Origin: an uncultured Oscillospiraceae bacterium
GTDB lineage: Bacteria; Bacillota_A; Clostridia; Oscillospirales; Oscillospiraceae
Length of the DNA stretch: 32,548 nucleotides
Direction of reading: 5' to 3'
NCBI GenBank assembly: GCA_900754605.1
Contig: CAAEDK010000077.1
Coordinates: 1 to 32,548 of the forward strand
Under the pieces are notes generated by a model. It ran no database searches and was not told the origin of the DNA. It was given only the letters and a program-made list of their open reading frames with translations. Of the stretch, positions 6,529 through 14,088 are shown in pieces (positions within the stretch are counted from its first letter, which is position 1; every line of letters starts with the position of its first letter). The position numbers were made by a program, and so were the translations under genes.

Positions 6529-8868
6529 TTATACCGCCGCATCTGCTTCGGAGGGCTTCGTACTCATGAGCCGGTAGAGGTTATTCTTGGGGAAATGGTC
6601 CATAAAGGGCACGATGGCGCTGCCGCACTTGATGAGCCCCCGGCCAAAGTCCACATTGGTGATGTAGGAAAGCTGGTTGTCCGAGATATTGAGCAGGCGG
6701 GCCAGCTCTGCCCGGTCTGTGCTCGCCTGGTTGAGCATGACCAGGAATTCGCTGTTGGCCAGCATGGTGCGGGCCGTATGGGACTGGAGCAGGTCGTCCA
6801 CATTCTGGGTCAGGCCGGTGCAGCAGGCCCCGTACTTCCGTACCCGCTTCCAGAGGGTGAAGAGGAAGTTGGCGCTGTACTCATGCTGGAACAGCAAATA
6901 GATCTCATCAATATAGACCCAGGTGCTCCTGCCCAGCCTGCGGTTGCGGATGATGCGGTTGAACACGCTGTCCAGCACCACCAGCATCCCCACGGGGAGG
7001 AGCTGCTTGCCCAGATCCCGGATGTCATAGCAGAGGATGCGGGAATTGGTGTCCACATTGGTGGGCTTGGCGAAGGTGTTCAGGCTGCCCTCGGTGAACA
7101 GCTCAATGGCCAGGGCCACGTCGCGGGCCTCCGGCTCCGGCTGTCGGAGCAGCTCCGCGTGGAAGTCCCGCAGGGTGGGGACGCTGCCCTGGTACCCGCC
7201 CCGGATGTAGCCGTGGTAGCACTGGGCCGTGCAGCGGTCGATAATGGACTTCTCCTTGGCGGAGAGCTGGCGGCTGCCCATGAGCTGCTCACACAGAGAG
7301 AGCAGGAACTCGGACTTGAGCACCACCGGGTTCTCCCCGTCGCCATAGCCCTGCTCCATGTCCATGGCGTTGATGTGGTTGGGCGAGGTGGCGGAGATAT
7401 TGACCACCTCGCCGCCCAGCCCTTCAATGATGGGCCGGTACTCCGATTCCGGGTCGATACAAATAATATCGTCGTCGGTGGACAAGGCCAGCGCCGCCAG
7501 CTCCCGCTTGGCGGTGAAGGACTTGCCGGAGCCGGAGACGCCCAGGACAAACCCGTTGCCGTTGAGCAGCTCCTTCCGGTTGGCCAGGATGAGGTTCCGG
7601 CTGATGACATTCTGACCGTAGTACACGCCGCCCTGGTGGCGGATCTCCTGGGCCTTGAAGGGCATGAGCACGGCCAGGGCCTCGGTGGTGAGGGTGCGCA
7701 GGGCGCTGATCCGCCGCAGGCCCAGGGGCAGGGCGGTGACGAGGCCGTCCGCCTGCTGCCAGCTCAGAGGGGCGAGCTGGCACAGATGCTTCCGGGCGAT
7801 GGACTGGAGGGCCTCCGTGTCGCTGTCCAGCTCCTTCTTACTGTCCGCCAGATGCACCAGAGTCACCACCGCGAACAGCATCCGCTGGTCGCGGGTGGTC
7901 AGGTCGTCCAGCATCTCGCGGGTCTCCTTCCGCTGCTGCTCCAGGTCATAGGGGACAATGGCGGAGAAGTTGTTGTTGCTGTTCTGCCAGCGCTGCCAGT
8001 TGGTCACATTGGTCTCCACCCCCAGCAGGCGGTTCTGCAGCTCCCGCACGGCCTCGTCGGTGGGCACGGGGATGATGTCGATGGACAGCATCAAATTTCG
8101 GTTTAGGCCGGTCAGCTCGTTGATCATGGAGTCCTTGATGTAGCTGGCATACTCCTTGAGGAACAGCACCCGGCCATACTTGTTCCCCATGACGAAGTGG
8201 TCCTTCTTGAATTCCAGGCTGTCCGGGCAGATGGTGTCCTTGAAGGAGTGGCCGCAGCGCATACACTCCCGCAGATCCAGGTGGTACTCCGTCTCCTCCC
8301 CGGCGCGGTAGAAGTCGTGGAGCACCCGCAGGCGCTCCACTGCGTCCAGTTCCTCGCTGTGGGAGTCCAGATGGTTCAGCCGGGAGGTCACATCGTGTAC
8401 CACCCGGTCAAAGAATGTGCGGGCCTCCTCCACGCTCTTGCGGTGGACGGACAGGGTGATATACCGCTCCTGGGCCACGCTGTTGGAGGAGTCGGTGACC
8501 TTGTCCATGAGCATGGCGTTGTACTCGGCCCGGTAGCCGTCCAGCGCGTCATCCTGCCGGGGCAACAGGATCTCCCGTTCAAAGTCCTCCCGGTTGACCC
8601 GCTTGTTGTTGATGGTGATCTTGGTGGTGGACCCGGCATCCAGCGCGTTGAGCAGCTCGGAGTAGTCCAGGAACATGGCCGTCTTGTCCTCTTTGGATGC
8701 GATGGCGTAGTTGATGTCGCTGAACCGCAGGGTCTTGGAGAATTTGCTTCCGAATTGAAAAATCCCATCCGGCCAGAGGCGGCGGATGGGGATGGCGTCC
8801 TGTACGGATTTCGGTACCTCAAATGTCTCTTTATCCTGCTTTAACGTGGTCAGCAGGGTTTTAATCAA
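6529..8868 (-). CDS. virB4: VirB4/TraE-type conjugation ATPase
   Basis: 779 aa, the usual size of Gram-positive VirB4 proteins. Walker A GVSGSGKSFTAKRE is at about residue 438-451, followed by DIICIDPESEYRPII; Walker B VYIDEIYLLF is at about 648-657, and TGLTQNVDDLL follows at about 680. The N-terminal half holds the VirB4 docking region (DINYAIASKEDK, RYITLSVHRKS). It powers assembly of and DNA export through the type IV channel, as a cytosolic ATPase at the membrane. Start TTG 8868 has AAGGAGG 9 nt before it and overlaps the prgI stop by 8 bases. It follows prgI and precedes the P60 hydrolase. Confidence 0.95.
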   Translation of the reverse strand: MIKTLLTTLKQDKETFEVPKSVQDAIPIRRLWPDGIFQFGSKFSKTLRFSDINYAIASKEDKTAMFLDYSELLNALDAGSTTKITINNKRVNREDFEREILLPRQDDALDGYRAEYNAMLMDKVTDSSNSVAQERYITLSVHRKSVEEARTFFDRVVHDVTSRLNHLDSHSEELDAVERLRVLHDFYRAGEETEYHLDLRECMRCGHSFKDTICPDSLEFKKDHFVMGNKYGRVLFLKEYASYIKDSMINELTGLNRNLMLSIDIIPVPTDEAVRELQNRLLGVETNVTNWQRWQNSNNNFSAIVPYDLEQQRKETREMLDDLTTRDQRMLFAVVTLVHLADSKKELDSDTEALQSIARKHLCQLAPLSWQQADGLVTALPLGLRRISALRTLTTEALAVLMPFKAQEIRHQGGVYYGQNVISRNLILANRKELLNGNGFVLGVSGSGKSFTAKRELAALALSTDDDIICIDPESEYRPIIEGLGGEVVNISATSPNHINAMDMEQGYGDGENPVVLKSEFLLSLCEQLMGSRQLSAKEKSIIDRCTAQCYHGYIRGGYQGSVPTLRDFHAELLRQPEPEARDVALAIELFTEGSLNTFAKPTNVDTNSRILCYDIRDLGKQLLPVGMLVVLDSVFNRIIRNRRLGRSTWVYIDEIYLLFQHEYSANFLFTLWKRVRKYGACCTGLTQNVDDLLQSHTARTMLANSEFLVMLNQASTDRAELARLLNISDNQLSYITNVDFGRGLIKCGSAIVPFMDHFPKNNLYRLMSTKPSEADAAV

Positions 8869-9211
8869 GCTTGACAGCCTCCTTCAGCGTTGAATTATCC
8901 AGGGCTTTGGCATACAGGTGGTCCGATTTGAACACGAGCCGTTTCGGATAGAGCAGCTCGGAGCGGATCACGGCCAGGATAAACTGTTCAAAGGTCATGC
9001 TGTTATACTGAAAAAAGCCGCCCAGGGCAAAGGGAAAGGCGGCCAGGATACACACCCAGCCCACCTCGCTGCCCAGCACTGGGCGTAGGCCGAAGTAGAT
9101 CCCCACGGCCACGGCGACAGCCAGCAGGGCGAAAATAAACTGCCGCAGGGTGAGGCCAAAAAATAAGCTCTCCTGATAGTCCCGTACTTCCTTGTTGATG
9201 CGTACCTCCAG
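8861..9211 (-). CDS. prgI: PrgI-family conjugation membrane protein (VirB3-like)
   Basis: About 116 aa. EVRINKEVRDYQESLFFGLTL is followed by two membrane helices (about 20-40 and 45-65), then a short cytosolic tail with FEQFILAVIRSELLYPKRLVFKSDHLY. This is the PrgI layout, a VirB3 equivalent that joins VirB4 to the channel. Start: CTG 9211 has GGAGG exactly 8 nt upstream; the only standard alternative, GTG 9220, lies inside the ribosome site itself. Family members begin with Met-Glu-Val-like sequence, matching CTG read as Met. It overlaps virB4 by 8 bases. Confidence 0.88.
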   Translation of the reverse strand: MEVRINKEVRDYQESLFFGLTLRQFIFALLAVAVAVGIYFGLRPVLGSEVGWVCILAAFPFALGGFFQYNSMTFEQFILAVIRSELLYPKRLVFKSDHLYAKALDNSTLKEAVKLD

Positions 9212-9240
9212 TGAACTCACCTCCGGTTTTAAGAATTGGC

Positions 9241-9279
9241 AGACAGACGGTTGCAAAAGCTGTCTGTCTATGCTAATAT
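9241..9279 (+). promoter_or_regulatory. Promoter with embedded 8-bp inverted repeat
   Basis: Plus strand TTGCAA (9251-9256), 17-bp spacer, TAATAT (9274-9279), about 30 bp before the ATG at 9309. A perfect inverted repeat AGACAGAC (9241-9248) / GTCTGTCT (9262-9269) covers the -35 box and spacer, as expected for a dimeric repressor site. The region is shared with the divergent prgI start. Confidence 0.5.
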
Positions 9280-9308
9280 GCCACAAACAAAAAAGGGAGG
9301 TTGTGGCG

Positions 9309-9641
9309 ATGGTGGTTTTGATGCTTGGGGCGGGGCTGTGCCTCCTGCTCTTACTGCTGAGTCTGGCGGTCCGGCTCCGGCTGGGAATCCCGCTTGTGTA
9401 TGTGCTGCTGATGCTCACCGTGTTCCACGGCTGGTATCAGGCCCACACGGCGCTGGCGGACGGCATCCTTCTCCTCCTGGTCGGCGCAGCCGCCCTCTCT
9501 TGGGTGGTGACGCTGGTGCGGAAGGCGGCTGAAGTTCTGGGGGATGCACTGGCTGAGCACGCCGCAGCGAAGCGGCTTGCACAGCGTGTGCGGCAGGCCA
9601 GGGCGGCGGGGACATCCATAGTGGATACGGAGGAACTGTAA
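9309..9641 (+). CDS. Small membrane protein encoded against the transfer operon
   Basis: 110 aa from ATG 9309, with GGGAGG 8 nt upstream. Three hydrophobic segments: LMLGAGLCLLLLLLSLAV, IPLVYVLLMLTVFHGWY and ILLLLVGAAALSWVVTLV; then a basic, Ala/Arg-rich cytosolic tail of about 40 aa (AAAKRLAQRVRQARAAG). It is the only plus-strand gene between prgI and virB6 and ends 3 bp from the virB6 stop. It has its own promoter-like site. I do not recognise a family. Its place suggests regulation of, or exclusion by, the transfer apparatus, but that is inference. Confidence 0.6.
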   Translation: MVVLMLGAGLCLLLLLLSLAVRLRLGIPLVYVLLMLTVFHGWYQAHTALADGILLLLVGAAALSWVVTLVRKAAEVLGDALAEHAAAKRLAQRVRQARAAGTSIVDTEEL

Positions 9642-9644
9642 TGT

Positions 9645-10496
9645 TTACAGGCCCATCAGCTCCCGGATGAGCCGGTCGCTCATCTTGATGGCCCCCACCA
9701 GCACCAGCATATTGAAAATCAGTTCGCCAACATAGTTCCACACAATGGTGGCTGGAGCGAGAGAGCTGTCCGCTATGGCGGGCGGGGTCGAGGCGAAGGC
9801 GGAGAAAATCACACAGGCCAATACAATCACACAGCCCTCCAGGCAGATGGCGGTGTAGCTTTTCAAAAAGGCCACGCCGATGTTGCTGGAGGGCTGTCCT
9901 GCAAAGCTGGCCAGCGGTACAGGTGCGATAGCCGTCGCAATATAGAGTTTGAAAAAACGGCTGTAGACGGTCAGAATCATGACCAGGGCCAGCACCCAGA
10001 TAAACAGGGAGCCCAGCAGAGTGATGGCCCACAGGGGGATGCTCTCGATCAACCCCACGCTCTCAATGATGGCCACCATCTCGTCCGGCAGTGTGGTGGC
10101 GCTTAGATCCGCCAGGCCAGACGAGTCCATGATGGTGGAGATCATGCCTTGGGCAACACGGAACAGGGCGGTCATGAGCTCCATCCCATACATTACCGCG
10201 GCTTGGGCCAGAATAAAACGGACAAAGCATTTGAAGGCCATTTCCGGCTTCTTCAGCTCGGTAAAGCTGCCGCAGGTCTTGACCACGCCCATCACAAAAA
10301 ACAGCACCAGGAGGGCGTAGCCGATGGCCTGGAGTGCGCCGTTGATATTGACGATCACATTCCAGACCCCGCCGCCCTTGAACTCCTCCGGTGTGGTGCT
10401 GATGAGCTGCCAGATCTCCGTGAGCTTGCCGTTCCAGGTCTCCAGAGCGGAATTTAAGTTGTCGACGATCCAGTTTCCACTGCCGATTTTGATCAC
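9645..10496 (-). CDS. VirB6/TrbL-like polytopic channel protein
   Basis: 283 aa. An amphipathic N-terminus (WIVDNLNSALETWNGKLTEIWQL) is followed by about five to six membrane helices (ALLVLFFVMGVV, ILAQAAVMYGMELM, LLGSLFIWVLALVMILTVY, CLEGCVIVLACVIF, GELIFNMLVLVGAI) and ends SDRLIRELMGL. This is the VirB6-like protein normally found between the VirB2-like and PrgI genes in clostridial elements; it forms the inner-membrane channel. GTG 10496 is the standard start, but its bases form part of the GAGGTG ribosome site; ATC 10487 lies 8 nt after GAGG and may be the real start, giving 280 aa. Confidence 0.85.
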   Translation of the reverse strand: MIKIGSGNWIVDNLNSALETWNGKLTEIWQLISTTPEEFKGGGVWNVIVNINGALQAIGYALLVLFFVMGVVKTCGSFTELKKPEMAFKCFVRFILAQAAVMYGMELMTALFRVAQGMISTIMDSSGLADLSATTLPDEMVAIIESVGLIESIPLWAITLLGSLFIWVLALVMILTVYSRFFKLYIATAIAPVPLASFAGQPSSNIGVAFLKSYTAICLEGCVIVLACVIFSAFASTPPAIADSSLAPATIVWNYVGELIFNMLVLVGAIKMSDRLIRELMGL

Positions 10497-10518
10497 CTCG
10501 ATTCACTCTAAATTTCAT

Positions 10519-10547
10519 TTGATATTTGCTCATAATTTTGCTATACT
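10519..10547 (+). promoter_or_regulatory. Strong sigma-A promoter of the toxin-antitoxin pair
   Basis: TTGATA (10519-10524), 17-bp spacer, TATACT (10542-10547); the ribosome site AAGGAGG follows within 11 bp and the ATG is at 10571. The short leader leaves room for direct repression by the antitoxin over the -10 box, the usual autoregulation of such pairs. Confidence 0.75.
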
Positions 10548-10570
10548 ATTCCTATAAGGAGGTGGCTGTC

Positions 10571-10843
10571 ATGCCGACCATTCGTCCGATTTCCGACCTG
10601 CGCAACAATGCCAACGAGATATCTGATTTTTGCCGCCAGACCCATGAGCCGGTCTATATCACCCGCAACGGCAGCGGCGACATGGTAGTCCTCAGTATGG
10701 AGGAGTATGAGCGGCAGCAGGCGCTCATCGACCTTTACGGAAAGCTGGCCGTGGCGGAGCAGGAGATATCCGCCGGCGCGGAGGGGGAAGATTTCCTTGC
10801 AGTGGCCCGTCAGCTGAGGGAGCGCGTCCATGGAAAAGTATGA
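10571..10843 (+). CDS. Phd/YefM-family antitoxin
   Basis: 90 aa. The N-terminal DNA-binding Phd/YefM fold shows as PTIRPISDLRNNANEISDFC, EPVYITRNGSGDMVVLSMEEYE; the C-terminal part (LAVAEQEISAGAEGEDFLAVARQLRERV) would wrap the toxin. ATG 10571 is preceded by GGAGG at 8 nt. It overlaps the toxin gene by 14 bases. It neutralises the RelE-type partner and probably represses its own promoter. With the toxin it forms a plus-strand cassette inserted between the virB2-like and virB6 genes. Confidence 0.9.
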   Translation: MPTIRPISDLRNNANEISDFCRQTHEPVYITRNGSGDMVVLSMEEYERQQALIDLYGKLAVAEQEISAGAEGEDFLAVARQLRERVHGKV

Positions 10844-11132
10844 GGTAAAAATCTTTTCCACCGCAAAGCAGGATCTTCTGGAGATCATCGACTATCTGAA
10901 CACGCTCTCCCCAGAGACCGCTCTGCGGTACTATGACAAGCTGACGGAGGAGATCGGCGGCCTGTCTCATATGCCGGAACGGTGTCCGCGCCCCCGTGAT
11001 CTGGCCCTGGCCGCCAAAGGATACCGCTATCTCATCGTGGAGAATTATCTGGTCTTTTATACCATCTCAGGACAAACGGTGCAGATCCAGCGCATCCTCT
11101 ATGGGCGGCGGAACTATCAAAACATTTTGTGA
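10830..11132 (+). CDS. RelE/ParE-family toxin
   Basis: 100 aa, typical RelE/ParE length. YEVKIFSTAKQDLLEIIDYLNTLSPETALRYYDKL gives the two N-terminal helices; PRPRDLALAAKGYRYLIVENYLVFYTISGQTVQIQRILYGRRNYQNIL is the diagnostic strand region. RelE-type proteins cleave ribosome-bound mRNA and ParE-type proteins block gyrase; sequence alone does not decide. Catalytic Arg/Tyr candidates are present in RYLIVENY and ILYGRRNY. It is the second gene of the pair and should stabilise the mobile element after loss of the antitoxin. Confidence 0.9.
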   Translation: MEKYEVKIFSTAKQDLLEIIDYLNTLSPETALRYYDKLTEEIGGLSHMPERCPRPRDLALAAKGYRYLIVENYLVFYTISGQTVQIQRILYGRRNYQNIL

Positions 11133-11140
11133 AGATGAGT

Positions 11141-11168
11141 GGCCGGGAACGCATTTGCGTTCCCGGCC
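11141..11168. terminator. Perfect 13-bp hairpin after the toxin gene
   Basis: GGCCGGGAACGCA (11141-11153) and TGCGTTCCCGGCC (11156-11168) enclose TT. It separates the convergent toxin gene and the VirB2-like gene. On plus it is followed by GCTTGTTATC, a weak T-run. It would also be encountered by minus-strand transcripts running from the virB2-like gene towards virB6. Confidence 0.65.
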
Positions 11169-11173
11169 GCTTG

Positions 11174-11500
11174 TTATCCCCCGGTGATGAGAGTGAGGAT
11201 CTCCTTCGTAAAAGTTATTACAATGCCGCCCGCGATGGTGAGGATACCGTTGGAGCGCTGGGAGGGGTCGTGGGACTGGAGGGAGAGGCCCACCTGGAGG
11301 ATGCCGTAACCCAGCAGGATGAGGCCCACGGCCCGGATGAGGGAAAAGATGAAGTCGGACAGGCTGGTGACCACGGACAGAGGGTCATCCGCCGCAAAGG
11401 CGGGGACGACGGCGAAGGGCAGGGTCAGGACGAGGCAGGCAAACAGGGCGTAAAGCCGCTTTGCCCGCCACTGGAGGTTGCGGTTGAGATCATGTTTCAT
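11174..11500 (-). CDS. VirB2/TrbC-like small membrane protein, pilin candidate
   Basis: 108 aa. A basic N-terminus (RNLQWRAKRLYALF), signal-like helix ending VVPAFA/ADD, then two hydrophobic helices (IFSLIRAVGLILLGYGILQVGLSL; GILTIAGGIVITFTKEILTLI) with a short polar loop (QSHDPSQRSN). This matches the topology of VirB2-type subunits and its place directly after virD4 (ATGA overlap) fits. In clostridial elements such genes are often misannotated. Assignment to VirB2 rests on size, topology and order, not on a motif. Confidence 0.65.
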   Translation of the reverse strand: MKHDLNRNLQWRAKRLYALFACLVLTLPFAVVPAFAADDPLSVVTSLSDFIFSLIRAVGLILLGYGILQVGLSLQSHDPSQRSNGILTIAGGIVITFTKEILTLITGG

Positions 11501-13251
11501 GCAGCATTCTCCTCACTTTCATTGAGTTCTTCAGCGGAAAATGCCTGAAAAAGAGGAGTTCCTGTAAACGCTGGCGCTTGTTTCCCTTTATGAATATAGG
11601 GCGGCCCGCCGCCGTCCACGGTGTGGCGGATGGCCGGATGCTGGGTGAGCTCGTACTTCAGATCCATGACCGGCCTGGCGCCGCGGATGAACAGGATGGC
11701 ATACCGGTTGTCCAGGCCGCGCACTTCATCCGGGGTGAGCAGCTCCCGGCCGCTCATCTGGAAATTGGTGGAGTAGGAACCGGAGCGGCCTTTCGTCTGG
11801 CCGTGGGTCCTCGTGTCAATGGTGGCCTTGCCCAGCGCCTCGGAGATGTACTTGTGGGTGCTGGCCTCGTTGCCGCCCAGGTAGAGGATGGTGTCCGAGT
11901 TGCCAGGAATGGTCTCCCAGCTGTCCTTGTACAGCTCCTTGATCTGAGTCATGTTCTGGATGATGGTGCTGGCGGAAATGTTGCGGGAGCGCATGGTGGC
12001 CAGCTCACGGGTAAAGCCGGGCAGGGGCATCGCGGCGAACTCGTCCAGCACAAAGTGGACATGGCGGGACAGGGCCCCATGGTGGATCTGGTCCGCGCTG
12101 TAGTAGAGGGCCTGGAACGCCTGGGCGTAGAGCAGGGATACCAGAAAATTAAAGCTGGTATCGTTATCCGGGATAACGGCATACAGGGCGCATTTCTTCT
12201 CGCCCAGGGTGTAGAGATCCATGTCGTCGTGGTCGGTGATGGCCTTGATCTGGGGCAGGTTGAAGGGGGCCAGCCGGACGGCGGTGGACACGAGGATGGA
12301 CTTGGAGGTCTTGCCCGCGGCCATCTTAAAGACCTTGTATTGCCGCACCGCTACGCTGTCCGGTCGATCCTGTTCTATGGCCTGGAAGAGCAGGTCCAGG
12401 GGCGAGATGTACTCTTCGTCCTCCTCCTTCACCTCGGCGTATTCCAGTACCCGCATGACCATGGAGAAATTCTGTTCATACTCCGGGGCCTCCTGGAACA
12501 GCATGAGGATGATGGCCTGGAGGAGCGCCGTCTCGGCCTTGGTCCAGAATGGGTCGGACTCATGACTGCCTTTCGGGGTGGTGGCCTGGATGAGATTGTT
12601 CACCAGCTTGAGAGCGTCCTTCTCGTCCCGCAGATAGCGGAAGGGGTTGTAGCCGTCGCTCTGCTCCAGGTTGACCAGATTGAGCACCCGGATCTCGTAC
12701 CCGTTCTGCTTCAGCCAGCCGCCAGTGGCGGTGAGCACCTCCTGCTTCGGGTCAGTGACCACATAGTTGGTATTGGCCTCCAGGATGTTGGGTTTCACGT
12801 AGCTCCGGGTCTTGGCCGCGCCGCTGCCGCCGATAACCAGCACATTCAGGGATCGGCGGTGCTTGTGGGTATCCAGCCCCAGGCGGACATTGCGGGTCAG
12901 GATCTTGTTCTCCTTCTGGGCGAACATGGCGTTGACCTGCCGGGGCGAGGCCCAGGCGGCGGAGCCGTGCTCCGCCCCCTCACGCCTGCGGCCGTGCTCC
13001 GCGCCCCACAGGGCGAGGGCCATGATATAGACGCCGGTGCAACTCAGGATGGAGAGGAGACTCTTGTCCGTCCACCGCACCTCCAGGGGATTCTGGAGCG
13101 CGGCGGTCAGGCTGGCGATCAGGGCCGGCAGTCCGCCAGCCGGGCCCTGGCTGCTTTCCAGTGATTGGGCGATGAGCAGCGCCGCCCATACCACGGGGAT
13201 GTAAAAGAGCAGGCAGACAAGAAGCCTGTTTGCTTGGGATGGCTGTTTCAG
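11497..13251 (-). CDS. virD4: VirD4/TraG-type coupling protein
   Basis: About 584 aa. Two N-terminal membrane helices (LLVCLLFYIPVVWAALLIA; LLSILSCTGVYIMALALWG), then the ATPase: Walker A GGSGAAKTRSYVKPNI at about 138-153 (Ala in place of the usual Gly), TDPKQEVL, Walker B FVLDEFAAMPLPGF at about 396-409, and IIQNMTQIKELY. It brings the relaxase-DNA complex to the channel. Start CTG 13251: GGAGG is 9 nt upstream, TGA closes the frame 6 nt before it, and reading from CTG restores KQPSQANR and the full first membrane helix; a GTG at 13194 would cut that helix. An intrinsic terminator stands directly upstream. Confidence 0.93.
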   Translation of the reverse strand: MKQPSQANRLLVCLLFYIPVVWAALLIAQSLESSQGPAGGLPALIASLTAALQNPLEVRWTDKSLLSILSCTGVYIMALALWGAEHGRRREGAEHGSAAWASPRQVNAMFAQKENKILTRNVRLGLDTHKHRRSLNVLVIGGSGAAKTRSYVKPNILEANTNYVVTDPKQEVLTATGGWLKQNGYEIRVLNLVNLEQSDGYNPFRYLRDEKDALKLVNNLIQATTPKGSHESDPFWTKAETALLQAIILMLFQEAPEYEQNFSMVMRVLEYAEVKEEDEEYISPLDLLFQAIEQDRPDSVAVRQYKVFKMAAGKTSKSILVSTAVRLAPFNLPQIKAITDHDDMDLYTLGEKKCALYAVIPDNDTSFNFLVSLLYAQAFQALYYSADQIHHGALSRHVHFVLDEFAAMPLPGFTRELATMRSRNISASTIIQNMTQIKELYKDSWETIPGNSDTILYLGGNEASTHKYISEALGKATIDTRTHGQTKGRSGSYSTNFQMSGRELLTPDEVRGLDNRYAILFIRGARPVMDLKYELTQHPAIRHTVDGGGPPYIHKGKQAPAFTGTPLFQAFSAEELNESEENAA

Positions 13252-13275
13252 TGGCGTTCACCTCCGGGAAAACGC

Positions 13276-13317
13276 AAAAAATCCGGGGTGCGCCGTTCAT
13301 AGGCCGGCGCACCCCGG
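13276..13317 (-). terminator. Intrinsic terminator or attenuator just upstream of virD4
   Basis: Minus strand: CCGGGGTGCGCCG (13317-13305) pairs perfectly with CGGCGCACCCCGG (13295-13283) over 13 bp, followed by ATTTTTTGCG. The T-run is 11 nt before the GGAGG of virD4, so no promoter fits between. Transcripts from pcfB must read through it to express virD4 and the genes behind. Confidence 0.85.
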
Positions 13318-13347
13318 AGGAGTGGAATGCCTGTTTTAAACACGCCA

Positions 13348-14088
13348 TTATCTCGTCTTGGGCCTGGATTTTGTTTTCTCTTTGGCCGGGACGGAGCTCC
13401 GCTCCAACTGCGCCCGGTAAGCCCTGAGCCGTCCCTCCACTGAGGGGCGTTCAGTCATAGTTCCTTGGCCTTGGGGGGTAGAGGAGCTGGTTCTTGTATC
13501 GCGCGAGCCGCGTCCCGACCGAGACTCTTTTTTTGGCGGATCTGCCTGATGTGGGGCCGTCTGGCCGCTCTGGCGGCCCTGTGTGGGCGTCTGCGGGTCC
13601 TGCCGTGCCGTGGGGGTCTTGGGGTGCCTCTGGCGCTCCTGCGGGCCCTTTTCGGGGCTGGTACGCTCCTTCGTCCGCTCCCTCTCTGGGGTGGGTGCTT
13701 CCGGCTGCCGGTCCGGTTCCTGGTACAGCATACGCTGGAAGATCTGGTTGGCCCGATCCAGTTCGGTCACCGGCAGGATCACGTCGATCAGCTTCCCCCA
13801 GCCATCCCGATCCCTGACGGTGGCGAACAACAGCTTCTGCTTTCTCGCCCGGTGCTGAAATTCCTTGTACTGCTCCGGGGTCATGGAGAACTGCCGGAGA
13901 TCCCGTGTCTCCCGCAGCATCTTCCCCAGGTTGACTTTCCCGGAGAGCTTCTTATGGTTCCGGGCAAGGGCCAGGGTAAGGGCCAGCAGGTTCTTCAGGG
14001 CCGAGCCGGACAGCCGAATGACCACCTCCGTCCCGGACAGCAGCATACGCACCATTTGGTCGGCCGCCTCACCGCCTCCTATGTTCAT
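13348..14088 (-). CDS. pcfB: PcfB-like (DUF3801-type) transfer protein
   Basis: 246 aa. The N-terminal 130 residues have the PcfB core (EAADQMVRMLLSGTEVVIRLSGSALKN, LALARNHKKLSGKVNLGKML, FSMTPEQYKEFQHRARKQKLLFATV). The rest is low-complexity and rich in Pro, Arg, Gln and Thr, ending KSRPKTR, and probably unstructured. In pCF10 PcfB helps recruit the relaxosome to the coupling protein. Its ATG lies within the end of the relaxase gene (20-bp overlap), GAGG at 9 nt. It is followed by a terminator and virD4. Very basic tail suggests DNA or membrane contact. Confidence 0.82.
   Translation of the reverse strand: MNIGGGEAADQMVRMLLSGTEVVIRLSGSALKNLLALTLALARNHKKLSGKVNLGKMLRETRDLRQFSMTPEQYKEFQHRARKQKLLFATVRDRDGWGKLIDVILPVTELDRANQIFQRMLYQEPDRQPEAPTPERERTKERTSPEKGPQERQRHPKTPTARQDPQTPTQGRQSGQTAPHQADPPKKESRSGRGSRDTRTSSSTPQGQGTMTERPSVEGRLRAYRAQLERSSVPAKEKTKSRPKTR

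Noticed and set aside
6403..8844. Very long plus-strand open frames opposite virB4 (up to 567 codons)
   Set aside because: They are antisense shadows of a GC-rich gene with intact Walker motifs; their translations are Gly/Val/Gln-rich without any domain and lack ribosome sites.
11578..13164. 528-codon plus-strand frame opposite virD4
   Set aside because: Same shadow effect; no ribosome site or domain, while the minus strand encodes a clear coupling protein.
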